Assembly (NCBI RefSeq): GCF_000820305.1
Contig: NZ_CDBH01000069.1
Coordinates: forward strand, 1 to 64,000
Direction: 5' to 3'
DNA length: 64,000 nt
Origin: Aeromonas dhakensis
GTDB taxonomy: Bacteria > Pseudomonadota > Gammaproteobacteria > Enterobacterales > Aeromonadaceae
Shown: positions 44,222 to 53,456 of the stretch, in pieces
Layout: every line of letters starts with the position of its first letter
Position numbering within the stretch: the stretch's first letter is position 1
Notes under the pieces: generated by a model
What the model was told of the DNA's origin: nothing
Database searches by the model: none
What the model saw: only the letters and a program-made list of their open reading frames with translations
Translations under genes and position numbers: made by a program

Positions 44222-46654
44222 TCAGAGACTGTGCTCGGTGCGGGCGATGATATCATCTTGCGCATCGGGGGATAAGGCGGTGAAGAAGGCCGAATAGCCC
44301 GCCACCCGCACCACCAGATCCCGATACTGGTCGGGATGGGCCTTGGCGGCCAGCAGGGTTTCCCGCGAGACGATGTTGTACTGCACGTGCCACCCCTTGT
44401 GTACCTCGAAGAAGGTGCGCAGCAGGCTCATCAGCTTGGCCTTGTCCCGCTCGCTCTCGAGGCTGGCCGGGCTCAGCTTCTGGTTGAGCAGCACGCCGCC
44501 GAGGATGGCCGGGGTGGGCAGCTTGCCGAGGGAGTTGAACACCGCCGTGGGGCCGAGGCGATCCGAGCCCGACGCTGGGCTGGCCCCTTCCGCCAGCGGG
44601 GTGCGGGCGTGGCGGCCATCCGGGGTGGCCATGGTGGCCGCACCGAACGGCACGTTGGCCGAGATGGAGGAGGTACCCGCATAGTAGGTGCCGCCGATGG
44701 GGCCGCGGCCGAAACGGGTGTTGTGCAGCCCCTTGAGCTCGTCGATGTAGCTCTGGTAGGCCTGCACCAGCAGCAGGTCGACCTCGTCCAGATCGTTGCC
44801 ATATTTGGGAGCTGCATTGGTGAGGCGCTGGCGCAGCTGCTCGCCCTCAAGCCCGGCAAAATCCTGCTCGAGCGCCTCGGCCAGCTCGCACTGATCCACC
44901 ACCCCCTGCTCGAACACCAGTTTCTTCAGCGCCGCCAGGCTGTTGCCCAGGTTGGCGATCCCCACCTGCAGGCCGGAGACCCAGTCATAGACGGCGCCCC
45001 CCTGCTTGATGGTCTTGCCGCGCTCGATGCAGTCATTCACCAGGGCGCTGCAGAGGATGTCGTGGGCCTGGGCCTCCAGCACGCTGTCGACCACGCAGTC
45101 GATCTCGATGGACTTGCGGGTGAAGTAGCGCACCTGCTCGTCCCAGCGGGCCATCACCTCATCGAAGTGGCCGAAGGTGCCGTCCCGCAGCGATTGGGGC
45201 TGGGGCAAGAAGACCTTGCCGGTGGTGGCGTCACGGCCGCCATCGAGCGCCGCCAGCAGGATGCGGGCGAAGTTGATAAAGCTCATGCCGGTGCAGCGAT
45301 AGCCCCACTTGCCGGGCACCGCGGTTTCGATGCAGCCGATGGCGGCGTAGTGGTGGGCATCCTCCTCGCTCACCCCGAGCTTGATGAACTCGGGGATCAC
45401 CACCTCGTCGTTGTTGAAGGCGGGCATGCCGAAGCCGCAGCGGATCACCTGGATGCAGGCGTCGAGGAAATCCTCGCTCATGCCGGCGTGGTAGCGCACC
45501 GAGAGGTTGGGCTGGGTGGAGCGCAGCTGGCCGCAGGACTCCAGAATCGCGTAGGAGAGGCCGTTGACCGCGTCATGGGCCTTGCCATTGCGCCAATTTT
45601 GGCCGCCGATGGTGACGTTTTGATAGAGCGGGCTGCCGGCGGAGGCCTTGGAGTGGGTGCCGGAGCGGATCTTGTTCACCTCCAGCAGCTTGAGCCAGCA
45701 CCCTTGTAGCAGCTCGATGGCGCGGGTACGCGGCAGGGATTCCGACAATTCCACCTCGCGGCGATACCAGGGGTAGAGGTACTGGTCCATCCGGCCAAAC
45801 GACACCGAGTGGCCGTTGGACTCGATCTGCAGGATGAGCTGGATGAAGTAGCACAGCTGCAGTGCCTGCCAGAAGGTCTCGGGGGGCTGGTGGGCGATGT
45901 GGGCGCAGTTGAGGGCGATGGTCTCAAGCTCGCAGCGGCGCTCTGGGCGCGGCTCCTGCAGCGCCAGTTCGCGGGCCAGTGCGGCGTAACGCTCGATGTG
46001 CTGGCTGACGGCATCGAAGGTGATGGCGACGGCCTGCAGAAACTGCTCGCGCTGCAGATCGGCCCAGTCTGCCAGATCGAGCCGACCGCGCCGCTCTGCC
46101 ACCCTGGCCTTGAGGCCGTCGAGACCGAGGGCAAGCAGCTGCTCGTAGTTGACCGCGAGGTGGGCATCCCCCGAGGTCATGTTGCCCTCGGCCTTGATGA
46201 TGCCGCTCTCCAGCAGCCCCTTCTGCTCGTCGGTAAAGAGGCCGTAACAGCGATCCTGCACCGTCTGGCCGCGCCAGAAGGGGGTGAGGGCGTGGATGGC
46301 CAACTTGTCCGCCTCGCTCACCGCAAAGCCGGCGCCGGGGCGATCCGCCAGCTCGTCGATCTCCTTCTCGATCCAGCCCACCGTGTATTCGGGAAAGAGC
46401 GGCGCTGCCCGCACCTGACTCGCCTGGTTGCCGACGATGAGCTCGTCGTGCTTGATCCAGATGGTGCGCTCCTTGAGGTGATGGGCCAGCGCGAGAGCAC
46501 GGCGCACCGGCAGTGGTCTTGCCAGGTGGGCCTGATAGGCCTCTGTATAGTGGCGGGCCCGCTCGGTGCAGACCGGCGGCTGGACGATGTGGATCAGGCT
46601 CTCCTTGTGGGCACGGATCCGCGGGGGCAGGGTGGTGAGGTCGAGCTGGGTCAT
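44222..46654 (-). CDS. ybiW: Glycyl radical enzyme YbiW (PflF-like)
   Basis: Oxygen-sensitive glycyl radical enzyme, 810 residues, the same length as E. coli YbiW and highly similar from end to end. The glycyl radical motif VRVAGYSAFFTAL places the radical at Gly786. The active-site Cys is Cys441 in AAIGCIETA, with Glu443 completing the GCxE motif of dehydratase-type members, which pyruvate formate-lyase lacks. From memory, recent work assigns YbiW to opening of 1,5-anhydroglucitol 6-phosphate to 1-deoxyfructose 6-phosphate, which FsaA then cleaves; the same gene trio occurs here. Older annotations as formate acetyltransferase are therefore probably wrong. It follows ybiY after 52 bases. Confidence 0.93.
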   Translation of the reverse strand: MTQLDLTTLPPRIRAHKESLIHIVQPPVCTERARHYTEAYQAHLARPLPVRRALALAHHLKERTIWIKHDELIVGNQASQVRAAPLFPEYTVGWIEKEIDELADRPGAGFAVSEADKLAIHALTPFWRGQTVQDRCYGLFTDEQKGLLESGIIKAEGNMTSGDAHLAVNYEQLLALGLDGLKARVAERRGRLDLADWADLQREQFLQAVAITFDAVSQHIERYAALARELALQEPRPERRCELETIALNCAHIAHQPPETFWQALQLCYFIQLILQIESNGHSVSFGRMDQYLYPWYRREVELSESLPRTRAIELLQGCWLKLLEVNKIRSGTHSKASAGSPLYQNVTIGGQNWRNGKAHDAVNGLSYAILESCGQLRSTQPNLSVRYHAGMSEDFLDACIQVIRCGFGMPAFNNDEVVIPEFIKLGVSEEDAHHYAAIGCIETAVPGKWGYRCTGMSFINFARILLAALDGGRDATTGKVFLPQPQSLRDGTFGHFDEVMARWDEQVRYFTRKSIEIDCVVDSVLEAQAHDILCSALVNDCIERGKTIKQGGAVYDWVSGLQVGIANLGNSLAALKKLVFEQGVVDQCELAEALEQDFAGLEGEQLRQRLTNAAPKYGNDLDEVDLLLVQAYQSYIDELKGLHNTRFGRGPIGGTYYAGTSSISANVPFGAATMATPDGRHARTPLAEGASPASGSDRLGPTAVFNSLGKLPTPAILGGVLLNQKLSPASLESERDKAKLMSLLRTFFEVHKGWHVQYNIVSRETLLAAKAHPDQYRDLVVRVAGYSAFFTALSPDAQDDIIARTEHSL

Positions 46655-46706
46655 GGTCTTATCCTCTGGTCATAGGGCAGTGAGTGGCTGATGCCATGGG
46701 GTGTTG

Positions 46707-47603
46707 CTAGCCCCGGGTGAGCGGGGTCAGCCCCTGCGCACGGGCACACTCATGGGCAAAGGCGAGCAGTGCCGGGTCATCGAGTGGCTGCAGGGGGGCC
46801 TGGTAGGGTTGGTCGAGCAGGGCGTATTTGCCCGCGCCCAGGGTGTGGTAGGGGAGAAAGTGGATCTCCTGCACCGTACCGAGGCTGGCGGCGACCTGGG
46901 TGATGGCCTCGATGGAGGCGTGGTCGGCATTGAAGCCGGGGATGAGCGGCACCCGGATCTGCATGGCCACGCCGCGCTCTGCCAGCCGCTTGAGGTTGGC
47001 CAGGGGCAGGGCGGCCTTGCCGCGGGTCCAGTCGAAGAAGCGCTTCTCATCCACCTGCTTGAGATCTGCCAGCAGCAGGTCGAGGTGGGGGAGGCTGGGT
47101 TCAATCTGGTGCCAGGGCACGTGCAGGCAACTTTCCACCGCGGTATGCAGCCCCTCGGCCTTGCAGCGGGCCAGCAGGTTGGCGGCAAATTCAGGCTGCA
47201 TGAAGGGCTCGCCGCCGGAGAGGGTAACCCCGCCGCCGCTGCGCTCGAAGAAGGGGCGATCCCGCAGGATGGTGGCCATCAGGGTGTCCAGGCTCTCCTC
47301 CCGGCCGCACACCTGCAGCGCTTCGCTCGGGCAGAGGCCGCGCAGCCGTTCCACATCCTGATTGCCGAGGGATGAGCGGGTGAGCTGGACACCCTGGCTG
47401 TCACGCAAGATTGCCGGGCAGGCGTCGCTGCAGAGCCGGCATCCCTCGATGCATTGGCGCCGGTCGAGTAGTATGTCCGGCTTGGGAGAGCGGCTTTCCG
47501 GGTTTTGACACCAGCGACAGGCCAGCGAGCACCCCTTGAGAAACACTAGGGTGCGAATGCCGGGGCCATCGTGAGTTGAATAGCGTTGCAGGTCGAAAAT
47601 CAT
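46707..47603 (-). CDS. ybiY: Glycyl radical enzyme activating enzyme YbiY
   Basis: Radical SAM activase (298 residues) that generates the glycyl radical on YbiW. The CX3CX2C cluster motif is CSLACRWC (Cys25, Cys29, Cys32), and a ferredoxin-like insert with CIEGCRLCSDAC follows, as in GRE activases of the YjjW/HpdA type. The SAM-binding GGE is in GGGVTLSGGEPFMQPEF. First gene of the minus-strand unit, divergent from fsaA; the intergenic promoter holds an FNR box, consistent with anaerobic expression. Confidence 0.93.
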   Translation of the reverse strand: MIFDLQRYSTHDGPGIRTLVFLKGCSLACRWCQNPESRSPKPDILLDRRQCIEGCRLCSDACPAILRDSQGVQLTRSSLGNQDVERLRGLCPSEALQVCGREESLDTLMATILRDRPFFERSGGGVTLSGGEPFMQPEFAANLLARCKAEGLHTAVESCLHVPWHQIEPSLPHLDLLLADLKQVDEKRFFDWTRGKAALPLANLKRLAERGVAMQIRVPLIPGFNADHASIEAITQVAASLGTVQEIHFLPYHTLGAGKYALLDQPYQAPLQPLDDPALLAFAHECARAQGLTPLTRG

Positions 47604-47634
47604 ACCGCCTCCTTTTGTTTTTGCATTCTATTTT

Positions 47635-47648
47635 CTTTCGTTCGAAAG
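47635..47648. promoter_or_regulatory. Palindrome, candidate DeoR-family operator
   Basis: Perfect inverted repeat CTTTCG-TT-CGAAAG in the ybiY/fsaA divergent promoter. TTCG-type motifs are common in DeoR-family operators, and the linked YciT-like regulator is the natural candidate ligand; binding is inferred. Confidence 0.55.
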
Positions 47649-47653
47649 TTGAT

Positions 47654-47667
47654 TTGATTTTGATCAA
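47654..47667. promoter_or_regulatory. FNR binding site
   Basis: TTGAT-TTTG-ATCAA matches the FNR consensus TTGAT-N4-ATCAA at all ten defined positions. It lies between ybiY (oxygen-sensitive system) and fsaA, 51 bases from the ybiY start codon and 65 from fsaA. Confidence 0.85.
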
Positions 47668-47731
47668 CTAAATTGCGGATGTTATCTCGCTAGAATGGCG
47701 ACAGATTGCACATCCCCTTAAGGAGTCAGAG

Positions 47732-48382
47732 ATGGAGCTTTATCTCGATACTGCCGATGTGGCTGCGGTGCGCCGCTGGTCACGGATCCTGCCGCTGGCC
47801 GGCGTCACCACCAACCCGTCCATTACCGCTGCCGGTGGCATGCCGCTGGCCGAGCTGCTGCCTGCCCTGCGGGAGGCGCTTGGGCCCAAGGCGCGGCTGT
47901 TTGCCCAGGTGATGGCCAAAACCGAGACCGAGATGGTGCGCGAGGCATTTGCCCTGCGTGAGCTGGACCGGGACCTGGTGATCAAGATCCCGGTATGTGA
48001 AGAGGGGCTGGCGGCCATCAAGACCCTGACGGCCAACGGGGTGCCGACCCTGGGCACGGCGGTCTATACCCCGCTGCAGGGCTGGCTGGCGGCGGTGGCG
48101 GGGGCCGAGTACGTGGCGCCCTACGTCAACCGGCTGGATGCCCAGGGGGGCGATGGCATCGCCACCGTGCAGGAGCTGCAACAGCTGCTGGCGCTGCACG
48201 CGCCGAAGAGCAAGGTGCTGGCGGCATCGTTCCGCACTCCGCGCCAGGCGCTTGACTGCCTGCTGGCGGGTTGCCAGTCCATCACATTGCCGCTCGACGT
48301 GGCCGAACAGCTGCTGCGGGTGCCGGCGGTGGACGCGGCGCTGGCGAAGTTTGATCAGGATTGGCAGCGGGCGTTTGCCTGA
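47732..48382 (+). CDS. fsaA: Fructose-6-phosphate aldolase (FsaA-like)
   Basis: Small transaldolase-family class I aldolase, 216 residues. Schiff-base lysine is Lys85 in [12 protein letters not shown], the same number as in E. coli FsaA; other landmarks are [41 protein letters not shown] (partly quoted) and [12 protein letters not shown]. It cleaves fructose 6-phosphate or 1-deoxy analogues to glyceraldehyde 3-phosphate and dihydroxyacetone or hydroxyacetone. Divergent from ybiY-ybiW, sharing a promoter with an FNR box. In E. coli fsaA also neighbours ybiWY, supporting a common pathway. AAGGAG lies before ATG 47732. Confidence 0.92.
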   Translation: MELYLDTADVAAVRRWSRILPLAGVTTNPSITAAGGMPLAELLPALREALGPKARLFAQVMAKTETEMVREAFALRELDRDLVIKIPVCEEGLAAIKTLTANGVPTLGTAVYTPLQGWLAAVAGAEYVAPYVNRLDAQGGDGIATVQELQQLLALHAPKSKVLAASFRTPRQALDCLLAGCQSITLPLDVAEQLLRVPAVDAALAKFDQDWQRAFA

Positions 48383-48484
48383 GCCTGTTTGAAGGCCGGA
48401 TGATGAAGGGGCTGCAGGCGGGCTAAGCTAGAAGAGAGGGCCCACTGTGACGGGCCGCTATCGATGGCTGATCGGAGGTGCCCC

Positions 48485-48673
48485 ATGAGCGACCATACCC
48501 TGCTGCCCCACGGTGAAGATCTGCGCCGCGCCGTGCGCTGGCTCAGCGAGCACCATCAACACGACATCCGTGCCATCGAAGAGGCCTGCATCCGCTTCGA
48601 TCTGTCTCCGCTGGATGAGGAGTTCCTCATCCAGCACTGCGTCGAGCGGTCGCGGGAAGGGGGCGCCAACTAG
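48485..48673 (+). CDS. Small conserved acidic protein of unknown function
   Basis: 62 residues beginning MSDHTLLPHGEDLRRAVRWL, with CIRFDLSPLDEEFLIQHCVE. CGGAGG precedes ATG 48485 at good distance; an in-frame ATG 7 codons upstream would include the ribosome-binding site. No family recognised with certainty. Its 3' end overlaps the convergent HD-GYP gene by four bases. Confidence 0.7.
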   Translation: MSDHTLLPHGEDLRRAVRWLSEHHQHDIRAIEEACIRFDLSPLDEEFLIQHCVERSREGGAN

Positions 48674-49866
48674 ACGAAGTTGGCGAGGTTGATGCCGAAC
48701 TCCTTGGGATCAACCGTACTCTCGATGGTCTCCTGCACCCCGTTCTTGGCCAGATCCAGCCACTGCACCTCGAGGTAGTGGCGTTGGGTCCCGTGATAGA
48801 TCACCTTCACCACCGGTTTGAGCGGCTCATGGGGATTGCGCTGCATGACGATGGCCAGCCGCTGGTTGGAGAGCTGCACCAGGGTACCCACCGGATAGAC
48901 CCCCATGCACTTGATGAACTTGGTGACCAGCTCGGCATCGAAGTGGTGGTTGATCCCCTTGAGCAGAATGCGAAAGGCCTGGGTCGGCTGCATCCCCTGC
49001 TTGTAAACCCGATCCGCGGTGACGGCGTCATAGACATCGACGATGCCGCTCATGCGGGTATAGAGCGAGAGCTGCTCGCCCTTGAGCCGCTGCGGATAAC
49101 CGGTGCCGTCGAGCCGTTCGTGATGGTTGGCGGCCACCTCCAGCATGGTGGCGGTGATACCGGGGGTGTTGCTCAGGATCTCGTAGCTGTGCACCACGTG
49201 CTGGCGCATGACCACAAACTCCTCGTCGGTGAGCTTGCCCGGCTTGTTGAGCACCTCGTCCGGGGTCATGATCTTGCCCACGTCGTGCAGCAGGCCGCCC
49301 AGGGTCAGCTCCTTGAGCACGCTGCGATCCAGGTCCAGATAGCGGCCGAAGTTCGCCAGCAGGATGGCGACGTTCATGGAGTGCTCCATCAGGTAGGCAT
49401 CCTTGGCGCGAATGCGGGCCAGACAGAGCATGGCGTCGCCGTGGGTGAACATGGTGTCCACCATCTCCTCGGCCACTGCCGCCAGCGGCGTGATGTCGAT
49501 GGGCTCCCCCGCCTTGAGGTGGCGGATGAACTTGCCTTGCAGCTCGCGAGCCTCCTGATAAAGCCGGCGGATCTTGAGCTCACGCCCCTCGCCGTTGCCA
49601 CTGCCGGAGGGACGCTGTGAGCTGGTCGCAGAGACGGCGGGCTGGGGGGAGATGACCTGCTCGATGCCGGGCAGCTTGCTGCGGGCGAGATCGACCCGCA
49701 CCGTGAGTACGCCGCGCCTGACCAGATCGTTGATCTGCTGACGGGTGGTCACCAGCCCCATCTGGGCAATCTCCATGCCGCCGGTCTGGCTGGTAATGGC
49801 GATCACGTACATGCCGGGTTGCAGCTGGTTGACGGGGATAACGGGATGAGGAGTGTGCGACTTCAT
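48670..49866 (-). CDS. HD-GYP domain cyclic-di-GMP phosphodiesterase
   Basis: Probable c-di-GMP hydrolase, 398 residues. The N-terminal DUF3391 region (VNQLQPGMYVIAI to LVRRGVLTVRVDL) is followed by a linker and the HD-GYP domain: GGLLHDVGK with the metal-binding HD, HHERLDGTGYP for the GYP part, and SGIVDVYDAVTADRVYK. All metal-ligand histidines and aspartates of a typical active enzyme appear present. Start MKSHTPHP follows AGGA at a good distance; longer starts lie 5 and 26 codons upstream. Convergent with the small gene and divergent from rsuA. It may influence motility or biofilm, but the sequence does not show the process. Confidence 0.9.
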   Translation of the reverse strand: MKSHTPHPVIPVNQLQPGMYVIAITSQTGGMEIAQMGLVTTRQQINDLVRRGVLTVRVDLARSKLPGIEQVISPQPAVSATSSQRPSGSGNGEGRELKIRRLYQEARELQGKFIRHLKAGEPIDITPLAAVAEEMVDTMFTHGDAMLCLARIRAKDAYLMEHSMNVAILLANFGRYLDLDRSVLKELTLGGLLHDVGKIMTPDEVLNKPGKLTDEEFVVMRQHVVHSYEILSNTPGITATMLEVAANHHERLDGTGYPQRLKGEQLSLYTRMSGIVDVYDAVTADRVYKQGMQPTQAFRILLKGINHHFDAELVTKFIKCMGVYPVGTLVQLSNQRLAIVMQRNPHEPLKPVVKVIYHGTQRHYLEVQWLDLAKNGVQETIESTVDPKEFGINLANFV

Positions 49867-50039
49867 ACGGCTTCCTGACATTATTATTATGCGTGACGTT
49901 AGGCCCTCTGTTGGCAGTCTAACACCGGCGCCCGGGTTCGTCATGGCGACATGCTGGCCGGCCTTGGCGCTTAGTGCTGGAGTTGTCGGCCCCGGCCGAT
50001 ATAATGACGCCCCTTTCTTGATGGACTCTGAGGTTGTGC

Positions 50040-50732
50040 ATGCGGCTCGATAAATTTCTTTGCGATTGTTCCGACTTGACCCGCTCGCTGGCGGGCAAAC
50101 TGATCCGGCAGGGAGAGGTGATGGTGGACGGCATCGTGGTCAAGCAGCCCGCCTTCCACATCAACGAGCAGAGCCAGATCGAGTTCGACGGCGTCACCCT
50201 GACTCTGGATCAGCGCAACCGCTACTTCATGCTGCACAAGCCGGAAGGGTATGTCTGCTCCAACGAGGATCCGGATCACCCCACCGTGTTCTTCCTGATG
50301 GACGAGCCGGCCATGGGCAAGCTGCACGTGGTGGGGCGGCTCGATCTCGACACCACCGGCCTGGTACTGGTGACCGATGACGGCCAGTGGTCCCATCGCA
50401 TCACCTCTCCCCGTCATGAGTGCGCCAAGACCTACCACGTCTGGTTGGCCGATCCGGTGAGCCCGGATGCCATTGCGCTGTTTGCCGAAGGGGTGCTGCT
50501 GCGCAGCGAAACCGAGAAGACCCGGCCGGCCCAGCTGGAGATCCTGGGGGAGTGCGAGGCGCGCCTCACCATCCACGAGGGCAAGTACCATCAGGTGAAG
50601 CGGATGTTTGCCGCCATCGGCAACAAGGTGGTGGGGCTGCACCGGGAGCGGGTGGGTGATCTGGTGCTGGACGACGATCTGGCGCCGGGCGAATATCGCG
50701 AGCTGACCGCCGACGAAATCGCCCGCTTCTGA
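50040..50732 (+). CDS. rsuA: 16S rRNA pseudouridine(516) synthase
   Basis: Isomerises U516 of 16S rRNA to pseudouridine. 230 residues: S4-like RNA-binding domain at the N-terminus (MRLDKFLCDCSDLTRSLAGK) and catalytic domain with Asp102 in GRLDLDTTGLVL. TDDGQWSHRITSPRHECAKTY and YHQVKRMFAAIGNKVVGLHR are near-identical to E. coli RsuA (both quoted in part of the family-conserved region). Start ATG 50040 is followed by MRLDKF; frame opens two codons earlier. Monocistronic. Confidence 0.94.
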   Translation: MRLDKFLCDCSDLTRSLAGKLIRQGEVMVDGIVVKQPAFHINEQSQIEFDGVTLTLDQRNRYFMLHKPEGYVCSNEDPDHPTVFFLMDEPAMGKLHVVGRLDLDTTGLVLVTDDGQWSHRITSPRHECAKTYHVWLADPVSPDAIALFAEGVLLRSETEKTRPAQLEILGECEARLTIHEGKYHQVKRMFAAIGNKVVGLHRERVGDLVLDDDLAPGEYRELTADEIARF

Positions 50733-50742
50733 TCGCCAGGAG

Positions 50743-51642
50743 TCAGTGGCCGCTGGCGCCCAGCACCAGCACGGTCCCCAGGGTGGCCAGCAGGGTGCCG
50801 GCCCAGGCGGCGGCGGACGGCCGCTCGCCCGAGTGCCACCACAGCAGCGGCAGCAAGATGACGGGGGTGGTGGAGGAGAGGATGGCCACCATGCCCACAT
50901 CCCCCTGTTTCAGGGCCACCAGGATCAGCGTCATGCCGAGTGTCATGGCGAGGAATCCGTTGAGGGCTATCATGCCGAAGATGCGACGGTTGATGGGATG
51001 CAGCGGCTTGCTCAGTGGCAGCCCGGTCATGCGCAGGGCACAGTGAGCCAGCAGGGCGCTGCCCATCCTGACGCCGGAGGCGCTCACCGCATCGACGTTG
51101 CCGCCCATCATCACCGGTTTGGCGATGATGGCCCCCAGGCTCTGGCAGAGGGCGGCGGTCAGCCCCAGCGCGACCCCGGCCGCCAGGCTGCCCCGTATTT
51201 TCTCCCATTCGCTGCCGCTGCTGCGCCGACCAAACAGAATGGCCAGCATGACGCCGACAAACACCAGCATGGCGCCAGCCAGCCGGGAACCGGTCAACTG
51301 CTCATTGAACAGCCAGAGCCCGAGCAGCGCGGAAAACAGCGCATGGCAAGAAAACAGCAGACCGCTGCGACGGGGACCCAGCCGGTTCATGCAGGCGTAG
51401 AGGGCGGTATCGCCGATGAAGATGCCGATGAGGCCCGAGATGGCCAGCAGGGGGAGGGCGCTGCCCGAGAGGGTATGCCAGCCGCCGGTCAAGAGACTCA
51501 TGCTGCCGAGCATCAGGCTGACCAGGCACATCCGCCAGCGGCTGTAGGCAAATGGCCCCAGATGACGAGCCGGTTTGACGGAAATCAGGGCCGCCACTGC
51601 CCATAAACTGGCCGCTGCCAGCGCCAGCCACTCATACCCCAT
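50743..51642 (-). CDS. EamA-family DMT transporter
   Basis: Inner-membrane transporter of 299 residues with ten predicted helices arranged as two EamA repeats (for example LALAAASLWAVAALISVKPA near the start and LLFSCHALFSALLGLWLF). Clearly distinct from the EamA-like exporter at 42.4 kb. Substrate unknown. Start MGYEWLAL has AGGAG at the right spacing; the longer frame upstream shows no family similarity. It converges on rsuA with 10 bases between stops. Confidence 0.88.
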   Translation of the reverse strand: MGYEWLALAAASLWAVAALISVKPARHLGPFAYSRWRMCLVSLMLGSMSLLTGGWHTLSGSALPLLAISGLIGIFIGDTALYACMNRLGPRRSGLLFSCHALFSALLGLWLFNEQLTGSRLAGAMLVFVGVMLAILFGRRSSGSEWEKIRGSLAAGVALGLTAALCQSLGAIIAKPVMMGGNVDAVSASGVRMGSALLAHCALRMTGLPLSKPLHPINRRIFGMIALNGFLAMTLGMTLILVALKQGDVGMVAILSSTTPVILLPLLWWHSGERPSAAAWAGTLLATLGTVLVLGASGH

Positions 51643-51808
51643 AAAAACTCCTGAAAAAAATAGCCCGAGAGACTCCATCTCTTGGGCAAGCCCGATACAA
51701 TACGGGGCGTCTTCGGGGATAACAAGCGCGGCATCATGCATTCGTATCCAGGCGCGCCGCCGGCCTTCCCCCTTTCCTGAAATAAGTGCATTGAACGAGG
51801 TTTATGTC

Positions 51809-53446
51809 ATGGTTTACCGCTTAGTACGCCGGCCGGCACCACGCTGGCTCTCCCCCTTGCTGCTGGGGCTGCTGCTGACCCCGTCGCTGCAGGCGACCAC
51901 GGTATCCCAGGATCCCGCGTTGTCGGATCGCCAGACCCTGGTCAAGGGCAATGGCGCCGAGCCCGAATCCCTCGATCCGGCCCAGATCCGCTCCGGCTTC
52001 CCCGGTGAAGTGGTGCTGGTGGACCTGTTTGAAGGGCTGGTGAGCGAGGATGGTCAGGGCCGGATCGTACCGGCCCAGGCCCAGCGCTGGGAGACCAGTG
52101 CAGACGGGCTGGTCTGGCGTTTCTTCCTGCGCCCGCAGCTCAAGTGGTCCAACGGCGAGCCGCTCACCGCCGCCGACTTCGTCTATGCCTGGCGCCGTCT
52201 GCTGGATCCCGCCCAGGCTTCCCCCTCTGCCGGCCTGCTGCTGGCAACCGGCATCAACAATGCCCAGTCCATCTACGCCGGCGCGCTCGATCTCAACACC
52301 CTGGGGGTGGAAGCCGAGAGCGAGCAGATCCTGAAAGTGACGCTGGAGCGGCCGGTTCCCTACTTCCTGCAACTGATAAGCCAACGCCCCTTCGTACCGG
52401 TCAACGAGAAGGCCATCAGCCAGTTCGGCAAGCAGTGGACCCAGCCCGGCAAGCTGGTCAGCAACGGCGCCTACAAGCTGGTGAACTGGGTACCGAACGA
52501 GCGCATCGAGGCGGAGCGCAACGTGCAGTATTGGGATGATGCCCACACCCGGATCCAGCGGGTGACCTATCTGCCGCTCGCCTCCCAGCATGCCGAACGG
52601 CTGCGCTACGAGGCGGGGGAGATCCAGCTCACCAACAAGGTGGCGCTGGAGTATTACCAGAAAACCAGAGAGGCGACTCCCGAGCGGATCTGGGGCCTGC
52701 CGCTGCTGGGCACCTACCTCTACACCTTCAACCTGCGCCGTCCCGAGCTGCAGGACGTGCGGGTGCGCCAGGCACTGGCCATGACCATCGATCGTCATCT
52801 GTTGACCGAGAAGGTCAGCGGGCAGGGCGAGCAACCCGCCTGGTCGTTGCTGCCCGGCATGCCGGGCTACGAGGCGCTGAGCTCCCCCCTGGCCCTGCAG
52901 GATCAGCCGACCCGGCTGGCCAGGGCTGCGGCGCTGCTGGCCCAGGCGGGCTATGACAGTCAACATCCTCTCAAGCTGACGCTCACCTACAACACTTCTG
53001 AGAATCACAAGAAGCTGGCGCTGGCCGTCGCAGCCATGTGGAAGCCGCTGGGGGTCGAAGTGACGCTCAACAACATGGAGTGGAACGCCTATCAGGTGGC
53101 CAAAGACAGCGGCGATTTCATGCTGGCCCGCTCCTTCCTGTTTGGGGATTACGTGGAGCCCTCTGCCATGCTCAACAGCTTCCGCTGCCAGGATCCCCAG
53201 AACGAGAGCGGTTACTGCAACCCGGCCTTCGACGGCCTGCTGCAACAGGCGGCCGATACCCTGGATGGCAATGCCAGGAGCGGGATCTACCACCAGGCAG
53301 AGCAGTTGCTGATGGACGAGATACCGGCCATCCCCGTCTATCACTACAACCAGATGCGACTGGTGGATCCCACCCTGCGCGGCCTGCCGGTGCAGAACCT
53401 GAAGGGGGCGATCGCCACCAAGGATCTCTACTTCAGTCAGCAGTAA
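51809..53446 (+). CDS. Family 5 oligopeptide-binding protein, OppA/MppA-like
   Basis: Periplasmic peptide-binding protein, 545 residues. The signal peptide ends after LLLGLLLTPSLQA. Typical landmarks are VKGNGAEPESLDPAQIRSGF, LVDLFEGLVSEDGQG, LKWSNGEPLTAADFVYAWRR, PLASQHAERLRYEAGEIQ and FLFGDYVEPSAMLNSF. It looks like the OppA/MppA branch rather than YejA. No permease or ATPase genes follow; it is an orphan receptor that could serve an Opp permease elsewhere. Start ATG 51809 follows ACGAGG; a longer frame upstream overlaps the divergent transporter gene. It ends 10 bases before yfcE. Confidence 0.88.
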   Translation: MVYRLVRRPAPRWLSPLLLGLLLTPSLQATTVSQDPALSDRQTLVKGNGAEPESLDPAQIRSGFPGEVVLVDLFEGLVSEDGQGRIVPAQAQRWETSADGLVWRFFLRPQLKWSNGEPLTAADFVYAWRRLLDPAQASPSAGLLLATGINNAQSIYAGALDLNTLGVEAESEQILKVTLERPVPYFLQLISQRPFVPVNEKAISQFGKQWTQPGKLVSNGAYKLVNWVPNERIEAERNVQYWDDAHTRIQRVTYLPLASQHAERLRYEAGEIQLTNKVALEYYQKTREATPERIWGLPLLGTYLYTFNLRRPELQDVRVRQALAMTIDRHLLTEKVSGQGEQPAWSLLPGMPGYEALSSPLALQDQPTRLARAAALLAQAGYDSQHPLKLTLTYNTSENHKKLALAVAAMWKPLGVEVTLNNMEWNAYQVAKDSGDFMLARSFLFGDYVEPSAMLNSFRCQDPQNESGYCNPAFDGLLQQAADTLDGNARSGIYHQAEQLLMDEIPAIPVYHYNQMRLVDPTLRGLPVQNLKGAIATKDLYFSQQ

Positions 53447-53456
53447 GGAGCTTGCC

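Noticed and set aside
44222..46654. Annotation as pyruvate formate-lyase
   Set aside because: The active site is GCIE with a single Cys and Glu, not the Cys-Cys pair of pyruvate formate-lyase; similarity is to YbiW.
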